A DNA stretch of 23,041 bases. Source: Spartobacteria bacterium. GTDB taxonomy: Bacteria > Verrucomicrobiota > Verrucomicrobiia > Chthoniobacterales > UBA6821. Positions 1 to 8,073 of the stretch are shown in pieces. Location: assembly GCA_947466005.1 (NCBI GenBank), contig CANIBV010000015.1, positions 1-23,041 on the forward strand. The letters run 5' to 3'. Positions within the stretch are counted from its first letter, which is position 1; each line of letters starts with the position of its first letter. The translations under genes were made by a program, and so were the position numbers. The notes under the pieces were generated by a model. That model worked only from the letters and a program-made list of their open reading frames with translations, did not search any database and was not told the DNA's origin.

Positions 1-747
1 CCACGCGAGCCTCGGTGAGGGTCCAGAACTGCTCACGATTGAGACATTCATCACGGAGGCGTCCATGGAAGCTCTCCACGTAGCCGTTCTGCCATGGGCT
101 GCCAGGATCGATATAGATCGTCTTAATCGCATTCTCCGACAGCCATGCTTGGACTGCCTTGGCGATGAACTCGCTCCCGTTGTCGCTTCGCAGATAGGCA
201 GGTGCCCCATGTTCTTGGATTGCCTTCCCCATCCACTCCAGAACGTCTCCGCTCTTGAGTGCTCGATCAGCCCGCAGTACATGGCACTCGCGGGTATACT
301 CGTCGAGGATCGTGAGCATCCGCAGTGCCCCGCCTCGCGTGGTTCCATCACAGATGAAGTCCCAGGTCCAGACATGGCCCTTGTGCTCGGCCTTCACGGG
401 CAGTCCCGCGAGTAACCTCGGCGGACCATCTTCCTCTTGGTCGGTGGCACCCTCAGTCCCAGAGATCTCCTCATGCTCTGGATGCGTCTCTTGCCCACAT
501 GCCATCCCTCCTGTCGAAGCAGGGCAGCGATACGGCGGTAGCCGTATCGGGGATGCTTGTCGCTAAGTTCAATCACTCGCTTCAGGAGAGCCTGCTCCCA
601 AGAGGTCTTCTCCTTCGGGCGATACCAATAACTTGATCGGGGGACATTGAGGAAGCGGCAGACCTTCCTGCCAGATCCCAGTCCTCCCTCAACAGCCTTC
701 AGAGCGTATGCCCGGCGACAAGCCGGGCTCAGAGCTTTTTTTCGCAT
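1..747 (-). pseudogene. IS3-family transposase OrfB, frameshifted and cut by window edge
   Basis: The first frame (ATG at 747, stop at 394-396) encodes about 117 residues of the OrfB N-terminal region, including the HTH_21-like stretch with KHPRYGYRRIAALLR. The product then hits a premature stop. From about 413 down to 1 another minus-strand frame continues the same protein: LAGLPVKAEHKGHVWTWDF, then RSDNGSEF, then NGYVESFHGRLRDE. These hold the three catalytic acidic residues of the rve/DDE domain (D of WTWDF, D of RSDNG, E of YVESF). The expected join is RRG-LLAGLP, so one base appears to be missing at about 397-416. Either the gene is broken or the base is a sequencing error. The C-terminus lies beyond the window. 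Confidence 0.85.
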
Positions 748-995
748 ACAAATTTGAGGACTCTGATTTCTAGTAAACTCTCGGCCAGCATCTTCTTGAG
801 CTCCGTGTTTTCACGCTCCAGTTCCTTCAGTCGCTTGGCCTCGTTGACCTCCATCTGCCCGAACTGCTTCTTCCATCGGTGAAAGCTCACTTGAGAGAGG
901 TTGTGCTCCCTGCACACCTCCACGATGCTCTGGCCAGCGTCTGCCTGCCTCAAGATCCTGATCTTGTCCTCTGTGCTGTATCGCTTTCCTTTCAT
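729..995 (-). CDS. IS3-family transposase OrfA (HTH DNA-binding subunit)
   Basis: This 88-residue protein is the DNA-binding subunit of the IS3 transposase. Residues 5-50 form the HTH_Tnp_1 type helix-turn-helix (RYSTEDKIRILRQAD, then SQVSFHRWKKQFG), and residues 53-85 form a leucine-rich coiled coil (LKELERENTELKKML) used for oligomerisation. The length is typical for OrfA. The ATG start at 995 follows a strong hairpin with no clear ribosome-binding site, which fits poor translation from outside transcripts. The 3' end contains the slippery run through which ribosomes can shift -1 into orfB to make the OrfAB fusion. This frame itself is intact. Confidence 0.9.
   Translation of the reverse strand: MKGKRYSTEDKIRILRQADAGQSIVEVCREHNLSQVSFHRWKKQFGQMEVNEAKRLKELERENTELKKMLAESLLEIRVLKFVCEKKL
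736..742 (-). promoter_or_regulatory. Programmed -1 frameshift slippery site (A_AAA_AAG) of orfA/orfB
   Basis: A run of seven A residues followed by G on the minus strand places the heptamer A_AAA_AAG in the OrfA frame directly before its LTer codons (CTC TGA). A -1 slip enters the OrfB frame. This is the usual signal in IS3 elements for making the OrfAB transposase. Confidence 0.75.
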
Positions 996-996
996 G

Positions 997-1024
997 GTCT
1001 TTGGGGTTAGTTGAACCCAAAGAC
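997..1024 (-). repeat. Hairpin immediately upstream of orfA start
   Basis: The arms GTCTTTGGGGTT (997-1008) and GAACCCAAAGAC (1013-1024) pair almost perfectly around a 4-base loop and end two bases before the orfA ATG. In IS elements such hairpins limit translation from read-through transcripts; that role is inferred here. Confidence 0.5.
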
Positions 1025-1245
1025 TAACACACCAACTGGCTCAAATCTGCGAGGTCATGTCAACAGGTAGAGCCCGCTCAAGTCAGGGTCAAAATATTCT
1101 GATTGGAACCCAATATGTCAGCCTGTCTGAAACGATGCCCTTGCGTAATGAACGTTTCATCTTTCAAGCTTACAGACCAGGTCGTTGCTTCGAATCCGCT
1201 ACGGCTTAACCGCAACGGCCTCAATGCGATTTAATCAGTGGTTCC

Positions 1246-2019
1246 CTAGCGCTTGGTGGCGGCACTCGGTACCGTGTCCCGATAGAAGATGATGCCGTGC
1301 TGGCGAAGGTTGGCGATAAAGGCCTTGAGATCGACGGCTGCACTCTTTGCCGAGTCCATGGTCTCGTTTCCCTTCTTAATGAAAACGTTCGCCTCGCTGG
1401 TGATGTTCTTAATCTGGCCTGAGGAGGCCGCCAGTGCGTCGCTTGTGGTGCGGAAGTTGCTGAGTGTTATCTGGAAATTTTTTACACCCTGCTCATTGAA
1501 GACCTCTTTCTTCAGGCGCGTGGTAATCACATTGATATTCTCCACGGCGTTATCGATCTTGGGCATCACTTCACCGATCTGCTGCTGAAGATCCGCCATA
1601 CTCGAAGCTCTTAATCCCTGGACCACGGCATCACGCGGGATCGGCTTCTGGTTGAGGGCGGCTTCACTCATCGTCACGGTGACAAAGGAGTCCCCTAGAA
1701 GTCCGGAGCTCCCGATGGAAAAAACGCTCCCGTCGGGAATTTGCACCTTGTCATTGATTTTGAGCGGCACGGCGACTCCCTTCATATCGGGGAGGATGGA
1801 GGGTGACTCCGCAATCTCACCGATCTTGGCACCCGCGAGAAGCACGTCGGCCCCCTTGTAGAGGCCGCTCGCATTACGGTACTCGACGGTGATCGTGTAG
1901 TAGTTCTTAACGCCCGCGCTGAATCGGCCGAAATAGAGCACCAGCGAGGCGATACAGATGAGTCCGAGCAGCATGAAAAGCCCCGCTTTGAACTGGGTGC
2001 CTGTGTTTGTGGTGTCCAT
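1246..2019 (-). CDS. mlaD: MlaD-like MCE-domain substrate-binding protein of a lipid ABC transporter
   Basis: This 257-residue protein is anchored in the inner membrane by one N-terminal helix (about residues 12-31, GLFMLLGLICIASLVLYFG). An MCE/MlaD domain follows at about 38-118 (YRNASGLYKGADVLLAGAKIG, then IGSSGLLGDSFVTV). The rest is a helical periplasmic tail of about 130 residues with coiled-coil character. MCE proteins form hexamers that carry phospholipid between the inner and outer membranes in the MlaFEDB system. The gene is last in the mlaE-mlaF-mlaD order, 13 bp after mlaF, which is the usual operon arrangement. The long helical tail is closer to MCE proteins of non-enteric bacteria than to E. 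coli MlaD (about 183 residues). No mlaB or mlaC is visible in the window. Confidence 0.9.
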   Translation of the reverse strand: MDTTNTGTQFKAGLFMLLGLICIASLVLYFGRFSAGVKNYYTITVEYRNASGLYKGADVLLAGAKIGEIAESPSILPDMKGVAVPLKINDKVQIPDGSVFSIGSSGLLGDSFVTVTMSEAALNQKPIPRDAVVQGLRASSMADLQQQIGEVMPKIDNAVENINVITTRLKKEVFNEQGVKNFQITLSNFRTTSDALAASSGQIKNITSEANVFIKKGNETMDSAKSAAVDLKAFIANLRQHGIIFYRDTVPSAATKR

Positions 2020-2032
2020 GGAATGTGTTGGT

Positions 2033-2791
2033 TTAGTCGATCTCGTGAGAGCGTCCCTTAATGAAGTCGGTGATCAAGGGGTCACTGGAGGAATGCAGCT
2101 GATTCAAGGTCCCGTCAAAATGGATCCGACCCTCGCGCAGGAGGGCCACGCGGTCGGCAATGTGATCGGTGCTGATCATGTCATGGGTAACAACGATCGA
2201 CGTGACGCGCAACTGGGATTGCAGGCGCCGGATCAGACGATTGATTGTATCGGAGACAATGGGATCGAGGCCGGCAGTCGGCTCGTCATAGAGAATACAG
2301 GCAGGCTCGGAAATGATCGCACGGGCAAGGGCGGCACGCTTGCGCATGCCTCCGCTGAGGTTCACCGGCATCTTCTGTTCCTGTCCTTGCAGTGACACGA
2401 GTTCCAAGGCATATGCCACCTTGTTGCGGATGATCTTTTCATCACGCTCACCGCGCTCACGAAGAGGGAAGGCCACATTCTCGAATACCGTCATGGAGTC
2501 AAACAGCGCCCCATCCTGGAAGAGCATCCCGATTTTACGGCGGACCGGCTCAAGTTGACGTTCATCCAGATGCGCAATCTCTTCACCCTCGATCTTGATC
2601 GACCCTGAGAGGGGTCTCATGAGGCCGATCAGGTGCCGGAGAAAGACGCTCTTTCCACCGCCACTCTGGCCGAGCAGGACAACGGTCTCACCACGGGGAA
2701 CATCGAGATCCACCCCGCGCAAGATCTCCTGATTCCCGATGGTCTGATACAGGTTGCGGACCTCGATAAGATTGGAAGTTGGAGCGCTCAA
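2033..2791 (-). CDS. mlaF: MlaF-like ABC transporter ATP-binding protein
   Basis: This 252-residue cytoplasmic ATPase powers the Mla phospholipid transporter. All nucleotide-binding motifs are present: Walker A GQSGGGKS (residues 41-48), signature LSGGMRKRAALARA, Walker B CILYDEPTAGLDP, and the switch histidine in VVTHD. The GGMRKRAALARA form of the signature is characteristic of the MlaF/MCE ATPase subfamily. The gene lies between the permease (24 bp upstream) and mlaD (13 bp downstream). No ATG is available between the upstream in-frame stop and the conserved beta strand, so the start is most likely TTG at 2791. No Shine-Dalgarno sequence is seen, and translation may be coupled to mlaE. Confidence 0.93.
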   Translation of the reverse strand: MSAPTSNLIEVRNLYQTIGNQEILRGVDLDVPRGETVVLLGQSGGGKSVFLRHLIGLMRPLSGSIKIEGEEIAHLDERQLEPVRRKIGMLFQDGALFDSMTVFENVAFPLRERGERDEKIIRNKVAYALELVSLQGQEQKMPVNLSGGMRKRAALARAIISEPACILYDEPTAGLDPIVSDTINRLIRRLQSQLRVTSIVVTHDMISTDHIADRVALLREGRIHFDGTLNQLHSSSDPLITDFIKGRSHEID

Positions 2792-2815
2792 TGGGGCGGG
2801 AAGTAAGATTGTGGA

Positions 2816-3607
2816 TTAGTACCGTACTCCCGCAGGGAAGACGATATTCAGTGCCATCGTCAGGAAGAAATTGAACATCAGGATGGTGAGGGAGCTGATG
2901 ACCACAGCCTCGGTCGTTGAGCGACCCACTCCAACGGCACCATTTCTCGTAGTCAGTCCCTGGTGGCAGCCGATGATGACCACGATAATCGCAAAGACAA
3001 ATCCCTTGGTCAGCGCCATCACCATGTCCTTGCCGTGGGTGTACGACCACATGTGGTGGAGGAAGAAGACGCTGTTGATATTTAGGATCTGGGTGGCGAC
3101 ATAGTAGCTAGCAATGAGAGCGAAAAAAATGCACTCGCCAACCAGAAGAGGCATGGAAATGAGCATTGCCACGGTGCGCGGCACCACGAGGTAATCGATC
3201 GGATTCACCGCCAGGGCCCGCAAGGCATCGATCTGCTCGGTCACCTTCATGGTGCCGATCTCGGCACTCATGGCAGCGCCGACACGTCCGGCAACCATCA
3301 GTCCCGTGAGCACTGGGCCAAGCTCGCGGCAGAGAGCAATCGAGACGACGGGACCGACGGCCGTGCTCATATTGAGAGCTGAAAACTGGAAGAAAATCTG
3401 TGCGGTAAAGACGGCCCCGGTGAAGACCCCCGTGATGATCACCACAGCCTGGGAGCCAAATCCGATCTCATCGATCTGATCGATCACGAGTCTCCACCGG
3501 ATCCTCCCGGCCAGGATCGAGTTAAATGTTTCCCCAGCCAGCAGTGCCGCCTGCCCCAAGTAGGTGCAGAAGGCCCGTGTGAGTGGAAACGAGTAGGATA
3601 ACTTCAT
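2816..3607 (-). CDS. mlaE: MlaE-like ABC transporter permease
   Basis: This 263-residue inner-membrane permease belongs to the MlaE/YrbE family and is the membrane subunit of the Mla lipid transporter. The family core is unmistakable: SIALCRELGPVLTGLMVAGR, then GAAMSAEIGTMKVTEQIDAL, then NPIDYLVVPR. About five hydrophobic segments follow the N-terminal amphipathic region, the last near the C-terminus (ILMFNFFLTMALNIVF). I chose the ATG at 3607. A TTG at 3652 would add 15 residues but would overlap the end of rimO by 14 bases, and the extra residues are not membrane-like. The gene begins 31 bp after rimO and precedes mlaF by 24 bp. Confidence 0.92.
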   Translation of the reverse strand: MKLSYSFPLTRAFCTYLGQAALLAGETFNSILAGRIRWRLVIDQIDEIGFGSQAVVIITGVFTGAVFTAQIFFQFSALNMSTAVGPVVSIALCRELGPVLTGLMVAGRVGAAMSAEIGTMKVTEQIDALRALAVNPIDYLVVPRTVAMLISMPLLVGECIFFALIASYYVATQILNINSVFFLHHMWSYTHGKDMVMALTKGFVFAIIVVIIGCHQGLTTRNGAVGVGRSTTEAVVISSLTILMFNFFLTMALNIVFPAGVRY

Positions 3608-3638
3608 CCGGAGAGTGGCGGTGAATGTCCGAAGTCGT

Positions 3639-5039
3639 CTATGCCTTTGCAAGCAGTGGCACCGCCTCGAGATCGTAACCCCGGGTGCCAGTCACCTTCA
3701 CTCTGTGAAAGACTCCGGCCTCGACGGGTCGAGTGAAGTGAACCCTGCAGTCGACATCCGGAGCATCACCCTCGGTGCGACCAAGCGTGGTGGTGTCGGC
3801 CAGAACTGTCAGTTCCTTTCCGATTTGGGAGGTGGCCAACTCCGCGGCGATTTCCTGTTGGATGAGCATTGCTTCGCGCTGACGGCGCTTCTTGGTGCCG
3901 CCATGGATCTGCCCGGGCAACTTCGCGGCTCGCGACTCATCTTCACGGGAGTAATTGAAGACACCAAGACGCTCGAAGCGCCTCGATCGCATGAACTCCA
4001 CCAGGCTCTTAAAATGCTCCTCGGTCTCTCCGGGGAAGCCAACGATGAAGGTCGTCCTGATGGTGAGGTTCGGAATACCCTCACGCATCCGGTCGATCAG
4101 GCGTTCAATGTGGCCCCGGTCGGTTTCACGGCGCATGGAGTCGAGCATCACGTCATGGATGTGCTGGAGAGGCATGTCGACGTAACGCGCCACCTTCGGG
4201 TTGCGGGCAATCGCGGCAATCATGTCATCGCTCCAGTGGGCGGGATGGGTATAGAGGAGACGGATCCAGAACTCTCCGGGGATGGAAGCTAGAGCATCCA
4301 GAAGCGCTGGGAGTCCGGGTCCCCTCGCCTCATCGACCGGCTGCCGTGGACCGGCCTTCTCCTCCCAGAGGTCCATGCCGTAGTAAGTGGTGTCCTGACT
4401 GATAAGGTTTATCTCCTTCACGCCGGAGGCAATGAGTCCCTCTACCTCCTTGACCACCGACTTGATGGTGCGGCTGCGGTGACGGCCCCGCATGCGCGGA
4501 ATCACGCAGAAGGAGCAGGGGTGGTTACACCCCTCTGCGATCTTCACGTAGGCTGTGTGGGAAGCCGTGAGGCGGACGCGGGGAGTATCGTAGTCTGGAA
4601 TATAGGCGGAGCGACGTGAGACCTCGACCAGAGCCCCCTCACCCTCTCTATCCTCATCCAGTAAGCGGTCGAAGAAGGAGCCGGCACTCTTGATCTCATC
4701 GAGCCCCAGGAAGGCATCGACCTCGGGAAGTTGGGCGGCAAGATCCGTGGAATAGCGCTGCGAGAGGCAACCTCCGACGACAAGCTTCTGTCCGGCCTTG
4801 GCACCATGAAGACGACGGCGGTGTGCCTCGAGAATCGCGCTGATGCTCTCCTCCTTGGCGGGATCAATGAAGCCGCATGTGTTGACCAGAACCACATCGG
4901 CATCATCGGTTTCGGTGGTAAGCTCGTAGCCATGGAGCTTGGCATCGCCGAGCATGATCTCGGCATCGATGAGGTTCTTGGCGCAGCCAAGGCTGATGAG
5001 GCCTATCTTACGGGTTTCTGTGGTGGTGGAATGAGTCAT
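3639..5039 (-). CDS. rimO: Ribosomal protein S12 methylthiotransferase RimO
   Basis: This 466-residue radical-SAM enzyme adds a methylthio group to the conserved aspartate of ribosomal protein S12. The N-terminal UPF0004 domain has the three cluster cysteines C19 (SLGCAKN), C55 (NTCGF) and C91 (GGCLSQRY). The radical-SAM domain carries CNHPCSFC with C171, C175 and C178 binding the second 4Fe-4S cluster. The C-terminal TRAM domain covers about the last 65 residues. IPRMRGRHRSR after the cluster and the SLGCAKN opening distinguish RimO from the tRNA enzyme MiaB. The ATG overlaps the stop of the upstream RodZ-like gene (ATGA), which implies translational coupling; the sequence before it is pyrimidine-rich and has no Shine-Dalgarno motif. 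Confidence 0.95.
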   Translation of the reverse strand: MTHSTTTETRKIGLISLGCAKNLIDAEIMLGDAKLHGYELTTETDDADVVLVNTCGFIDPAKEESISAILEAHRRRLHGAKAGQKLVVGGCLSQRYSTDLAAQLPEVDAFLGLDEIKSAGSFFDRLLDEDREGEGALVEVSRRSAYIPDYDTPRVRLTASHTAYVKIAEGCNHPCSFCVIPRMRGRHRSRTIKSVVKEVEGLIASGVKEINLISQDTTYYGMDLWEEKAGPRQPVDEARGPGLPALLDALASIPGEFWIRLLYTHPAHWSDDMIAAIARNPKVARYVDMPLQHIHDVMLDSMRRETDRGHIERLIDRMREGIPNLTIRTTFIVGFPGETEEHFKSLVEFMRSRRFERLGVFNYSREDESRAAKLPGQIHGGTKKRRQREAMLIQQEIAAELATSQIGKELTVLADTTTLGRTEGDAPDVDCRVHFTRPVEAGVFHRVKVTGTRGYDLEAVPLLAKA

Positions 5040-5515
5040 CGGATAGGAAAAGAAGGGAGTTGGTTGTTACTGGTGATCCAAGGAATGGAACGCACGCGGG
5101 AGAGTTGCCTCATCATTCCCCAGGAGCTGAGAAAGGTGGCTATCAGAAGGAGGTAAACAGCAGCTCTTCCCAAGGGGGCAAGGGGGGCGAGCAGCTCCAT
5201 GGAGAAGCGGATGCGCGGTCGAAGAGGACGCGATATCTTGCAGAGATAGGCCTGCTTTCCAGAAAGCAACGGGGGCATCGGTGGCAGGGACTCCCTGATG
5301 GCGATCAAATCAAGACCCAGCAAACGCGCGTAGGTCACGGCCTGAAGACGCGCAATGCCCGCATCAAGAGGCCGATCCTCCTCCAGTGCACGGACCTCGG
5401 GGGCCTGAAGCCGTGCTGCACGGGATGCATCGGCCACGGAGAGTCCACGTTCCTCCCGAGCCTCTCGGAGAAGCGAGCCAAGAGGGTGGCAAACTGGTGG
5501 CTTGGTGAGAAACAT
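5036..5515 (-). CDS. Short RodZ-like helix-turn-helix protein with one membrane segment
   Basis: This 159-residue protein has a RodZ/HTH_25-type N-terminal domain at about residues 12-72 (LGSLLREAREERGLSVADAS, then VRALEEDRPLDAGIARLQA). A basic linker follows (about 92-104), then one hydrophobic helix at about 115-135 (GRAAVYLLLIATFLSSWG), and only about 24 residues remain after it. RodZ links MreB to the cell-wall elongation machinery with the HTH domain in the cytoplasm. Here the periplasmic domain is essentially missing, so a reduced RodZ or an unrelated membrane-tethered HTH protein are both possible. The ATG at 5515 starts 10 bp after ftsK. The open frame extends upstream through ftsK in another frame, but that part looks non-coding. 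Confidence 0.75.
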   Translation of the reverse strand: MFLTKPPVCHPLGSLLREAREERGLSVADASRAARLQAPEVRALEEDRPLDAGIARLQAVTYARLLGLDLIAIRESLPPMPPLLSGKQAYLCKISRPLRPRIRFSMELLAPLAPLGRAAVYLLLIATFLSSWGMMRQLSRVRSIPWITSNNQLPSFPIR

Positions 5516-5525
5516 GCGGTAGGAA

Positions 5526-8030
5526 TTAGTAGTTGCCGGTATCGTCGAGCCCGTCGAGGTCAACCAGGATCTCACGATCCTTGGCTCCATCCTTGGGTCC
5601 GAGAATGCCACGCTGTTCGAGAATGTCGACGACGCGCGCGGCACGTGTGTATCCGAGCCTGAGACGACGCTGGAGCATCGAGGTGGAGGCCTTCTTCTCC
5701 TGACGGATGATCTCGAGGCACCTGTCGACCAGATCCTCCTCTTCATCGGTCACTTCATCCTCAGGCATGATCGTGGAGGAGAGCTTGGCCGAGATGCTGG
5801 GCTCGAAGATCGGCTTGCTCTGGGCCGCAAGATTCGCCACGACGCGGTGGATCTCCTCGTCGGTAACGAGAACGCCCTGGGCGCGTGTCAGCTTGGCGCT
5901 ACCGGGAGGCAGATAGAGCATGTCTCCTTTGCCCAATAGTCGTTCGGCGCCGTTGGTGTCGAGGATGACTCGGCTGTCGATACCAGAGGCGACCTGGAAG
6001 GCGATACGTGAAGGAATATTGGCCTTGATCACTCCGGTGACAACAGTGGATCGCGGGGTCTGTGTCGCCACGATCATGTGAATGCCGGCGGCGCGAGCCT
6101 TCTGCGTGATGCGGGCGATCGCCCCCTCAACATCGGCTGGCGCGGTCTGCATAAGATCGGCCAACTCATCCACGATCACGACGATAAAGGGCAACTGATC
6201 AGGGATCTGGATCTCATCATCACCGCGCTGCGGTGGTTGGGGCTTGGGAGTTGCCTCCTCCTCGACGACACCATCACCGGGAGTTGCTTCCGCAGCCGAC
6301 TCCAAGGAGGCTTGATCTGATTCGGACACTCCTTCGGAAAGGGCCGCGCTTTCCGGGGAGGGAGCCTTCTCCGGCTTTGGGCGGCCATTGAAGCCACTGA
6401 TGTTCTTGACCCCTACCTTGGCGAAGATGGCGTAGCGCTTCTCCATCTCATCGACCACCCAGCGGAGGGCAAGGAGCACCTTCTTGGGATCGGTGACGAC
6501 TGGCGTCACGAGGTGGGGAAGGTCGTTGTATACCTGCATCTCGACCACCTTGGGATCGATCATGATGAAGCGGAGTGTCTCTGGCGTGTGCTTGAAAATC
6601 AGGCTCGTAATGATCGAGTTAATGCAGACGCTCTTTCCGCTCCCGGTGGCCCCAGCCACCAGCAGGTGGGGCATGGCGGCCAGATCAGCGATGATCGCAT
6701 GGCCGTAGACGTCCTTACCCAGGGCAAGGGGAAGAGCCGCCTTGCTTGACTCCCAGGCCTCGCTCTCGAAAAGCTCGCGGATACTAACCTTCACCTTGCT
6801 GGAATTAGCGATCTCGATGCCGACAGTGTCCTTGCCGGGAATCGGGGCCAGGATGTTGATCCTCTCGGCGCGTGTGGCGCGGGCGAGATTCTTCTCGAGT
6901 GCGGAGATTCGCTCCACGCGGACTCCGATGGCCGGATAGACTTCGTAGCGGGTGATGGTCGGTCCCTTGGTGATGTCGCCCGGCGATGCCTCGATGTCGA
7001 ACTGGGCCAGTGTGTCGAGAATGATCTTCTGGACGCCCTGCAGTTCGGCGGGGTCAGCCGGCTTATGCCCCTCGTCGTCATAGGTCTCCAGGAGATCAAA
7101 CCCTGGGAGGTTATACTCTTCAAAGCTGACCTCGCTCAGCCCCCCCTCTGCCGATGAGACGGCACCTGATGCAGAGATTGAGGGCTTGGCTTTCTCCTTC
7201 GACTTCATCACCTCCGCGAGCGTCGGCTTGCGGGCGGGAGCGGGAACACTGGCATCGATGATCTTGGGAGCTGGGAGATCAGCGGCAAGCTGCACGGGGA
7301 TTTCGTTGCTCTCCGCGGTCACTTCATCCTCGTCGAGAGGGATGCGACGACGACGCGAACGAGTGGGGGCAAGCAGAGGAGCGGCTTCGGCGATTTCCTC
7401 GGCGGAGGAAGGACGCAGGCGGCTTATAACAAATCTGAAGAGGAAACCGATCAGGAAGAGCAAGGCCGCCGATCCACGGCGCATCGCAAGGATTGGGTGG
7501 AATCCGGTTGCCAGAATGAGGCTTACCAACGCGAGTGCCATGAAGATCAGCATGGATCCGATGCTTCCGAGCACATTGCGACCGAAGACAAGATTGAGCC
7601 GGTGACCAAACCAGCCGCCGGGCCCCTCGATGTTGAACTTATCCTTCCAGTCCAGAAGGATGAGGTGCTGGAGATCAAGTAGGGTGGACCAGCTCAGCAC
7701 AAAGACAAAGGCCCATCCGAGGCGTATGCTGAGCTGAAATTCCTGACCGGTGAATTTGGCAATACCCAGTCCGAGCAGGGCCACGGCGCCAAAATAGGAA
7801 GCCGCACCGAAAAGGAAATACATCAGCCCCGCCACATCGGCTCCGACGCGGCCGATGAAGTTCAGCGGGATGTCAGAGGAATGCGCGTACTTGGCATAAG
7901 GGAGCCAGGAGGAGACATCCCTGGGCTCGAAGGAACAGAGCGCGAGCAGGAGAAGGATGCCTCCGAAAAAGAGCAGCAAACCCGTCACTTCATTCCATGA
8001 GCGTCGTCGTGATGAAACCATTCGAGGCAT
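5526..8030 (-). CDS. ftsK: DNA translocase FtsK (SpoIIIE family)
   Basis: This 834-residue septal DNA pump moves chromosome ends during division. The N-terminal region has about four to five membrane helices (roughly 15-32, 65-92, 103-122, 156-176, 186-203). A charged linker (205-325) leads to the alpha domain, and then to the RecA-like motor with Walker A GATGSGKS (460-467) and Walker B FIVVIVDELADL (D621, E622). The gamma winged-helix domain, which reads polar KOPS-type sequences, is at about 765-825 (GYTRAARVVDILEQRGI). An acidic, Pro/Ser/Glu-rich insertion at about 552-605 lies inside the motor just before Walker B. The gene heads the minus-strand train. ATG at 8030 is the first start; a second ATG lies three codons later. 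Confidence 0.95.
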   Translation of the reverse strand: MPRMVSSRRRSWNEVTGLLLFFGGILLLLALCSFEPRDVSSWLPYAKYAHSSDIPLNFIGRVGADVAGLMYFLFGAASYFGAVALLGLGIAKFTGQEFQLSIRLGWAFVFVLSWSTLLDLQHLILLDWKDKFNIEGPGGWFGHRLNLVFGRNVLGSIGSMLIFMALALVSLILATGFHPILAMRRGSAALLFLIGFLFRFVISRLRPSSAEEIAEAAPLLAPTRSRRRRIPLDEDEVTAESNEIPVQLAADLPAPKIIDASVPAPARKPTLAEVMKSKEKAKPSISASGAVSSAEGGLSEVSFEEYNLPGFDLLETYDDEGHKPADPAELQGVQKIILDTLAQFDIEASPGDITKGPTITRYEVYPAIGVRVERISALEKNLARATRAERINILAPIPGKDTVGIEIANSSKVKVSIRELFESEAWESSKAALPLALGKDVYGHAIIADLAAMPHLLVAGATGSGKSVCINSIITSLIFKHTPETLRFIMIDPKVVEMQVYNDLPHLVTPVVTDPKKVLLALRWVVDEMEKRYAIFAKVGVKNISGFNGRPKPEKAPSPESAALSEGVSESDQASLESAAEATPGDGVVEEEATPKPQPPQRGDDEIQIPDQLPFIVVIVDELADLMQTAPADVEGAIARITQKARAAGIHMIVATQTPRSTVVTGVIKANIPSRIAFQVASGIDSRVILDTNGAERLLGKGDMLYLPPGSAKLTRAQGVLVTDEEIHRVVANLAAQSKPIFEPSISAKLSSTIMPEDEVTDEEEDLVDRCLEIIRQEKKASTSMLQRRLRLGYTRAARVVDILEQRGILGPKDGAKDREILVDLDGLDDTGNY

Positions 8031-8073
8031 CTTGTAGGAATACTTGCGGTCTTGGCAACCATGGGCGCCTTTA

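Larger units (their letters stand above)
1..1057 (-). mobile_element. IS3-family insertion sequence (IS407-like), partial at window edge
   Basis: Two overlapping minus-strand frames encode a short helix-turn-helix protein (OrfA) and a DDE integrase-like protein (OrfB), the standard IS3 layout. The overlap carries an A_AAA_AAG slippery heptamer. The high-coordinate end is probably near 1057. Read on the minus strand, the element would begin TGACCTCGCAGATTTGAGCC, which has the 5'-TG expected of IS3 ends; the exact end is inferred because the other terminus lies outside the window and inverted repeats cannot be compared. Resemblance to the IS407 subgroup is by recollection of OrfA and OrfB sequences. 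The copy looks inactive because orfB is frameshifted. Confidence 0.85.

Noticed and set aside
65..415. Plus-strand frame at the left edge
   Set aside because: The reverse complement encodes the DDE domain of the IS3 transposase, so this is a shadow.
1190..1219. Possible terminator after mlaD from CCGCTACGG and CCGCAACGG
   Set aside because: The two 9-mers are direct repeats with one mismatch, not inverted, so they cannot form a stem.
1058..1245. A full tRNA gene suggested by GGTAGAGC at 1066 and TTCGAATCC at 1190
   Set aside because: The D-loop-like and T-loop-like motifs are about 120 bases apart and no acceptor stem pairs.
3615..4292. A 225-codon plus-strand frame opposite rimO
   Set aside because: It is antisense to the conserved TRAM and radical-SAM regions of rimO and resembles no family.
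5516..5746. N-terminal extension of the RodZ-like gene into ftsK
   Set aside because: It is Arg/Ser-rich, overlaps the conserved FtsK gamma domain in another frame, and the HTH domain begins just after the ATG at 5515.
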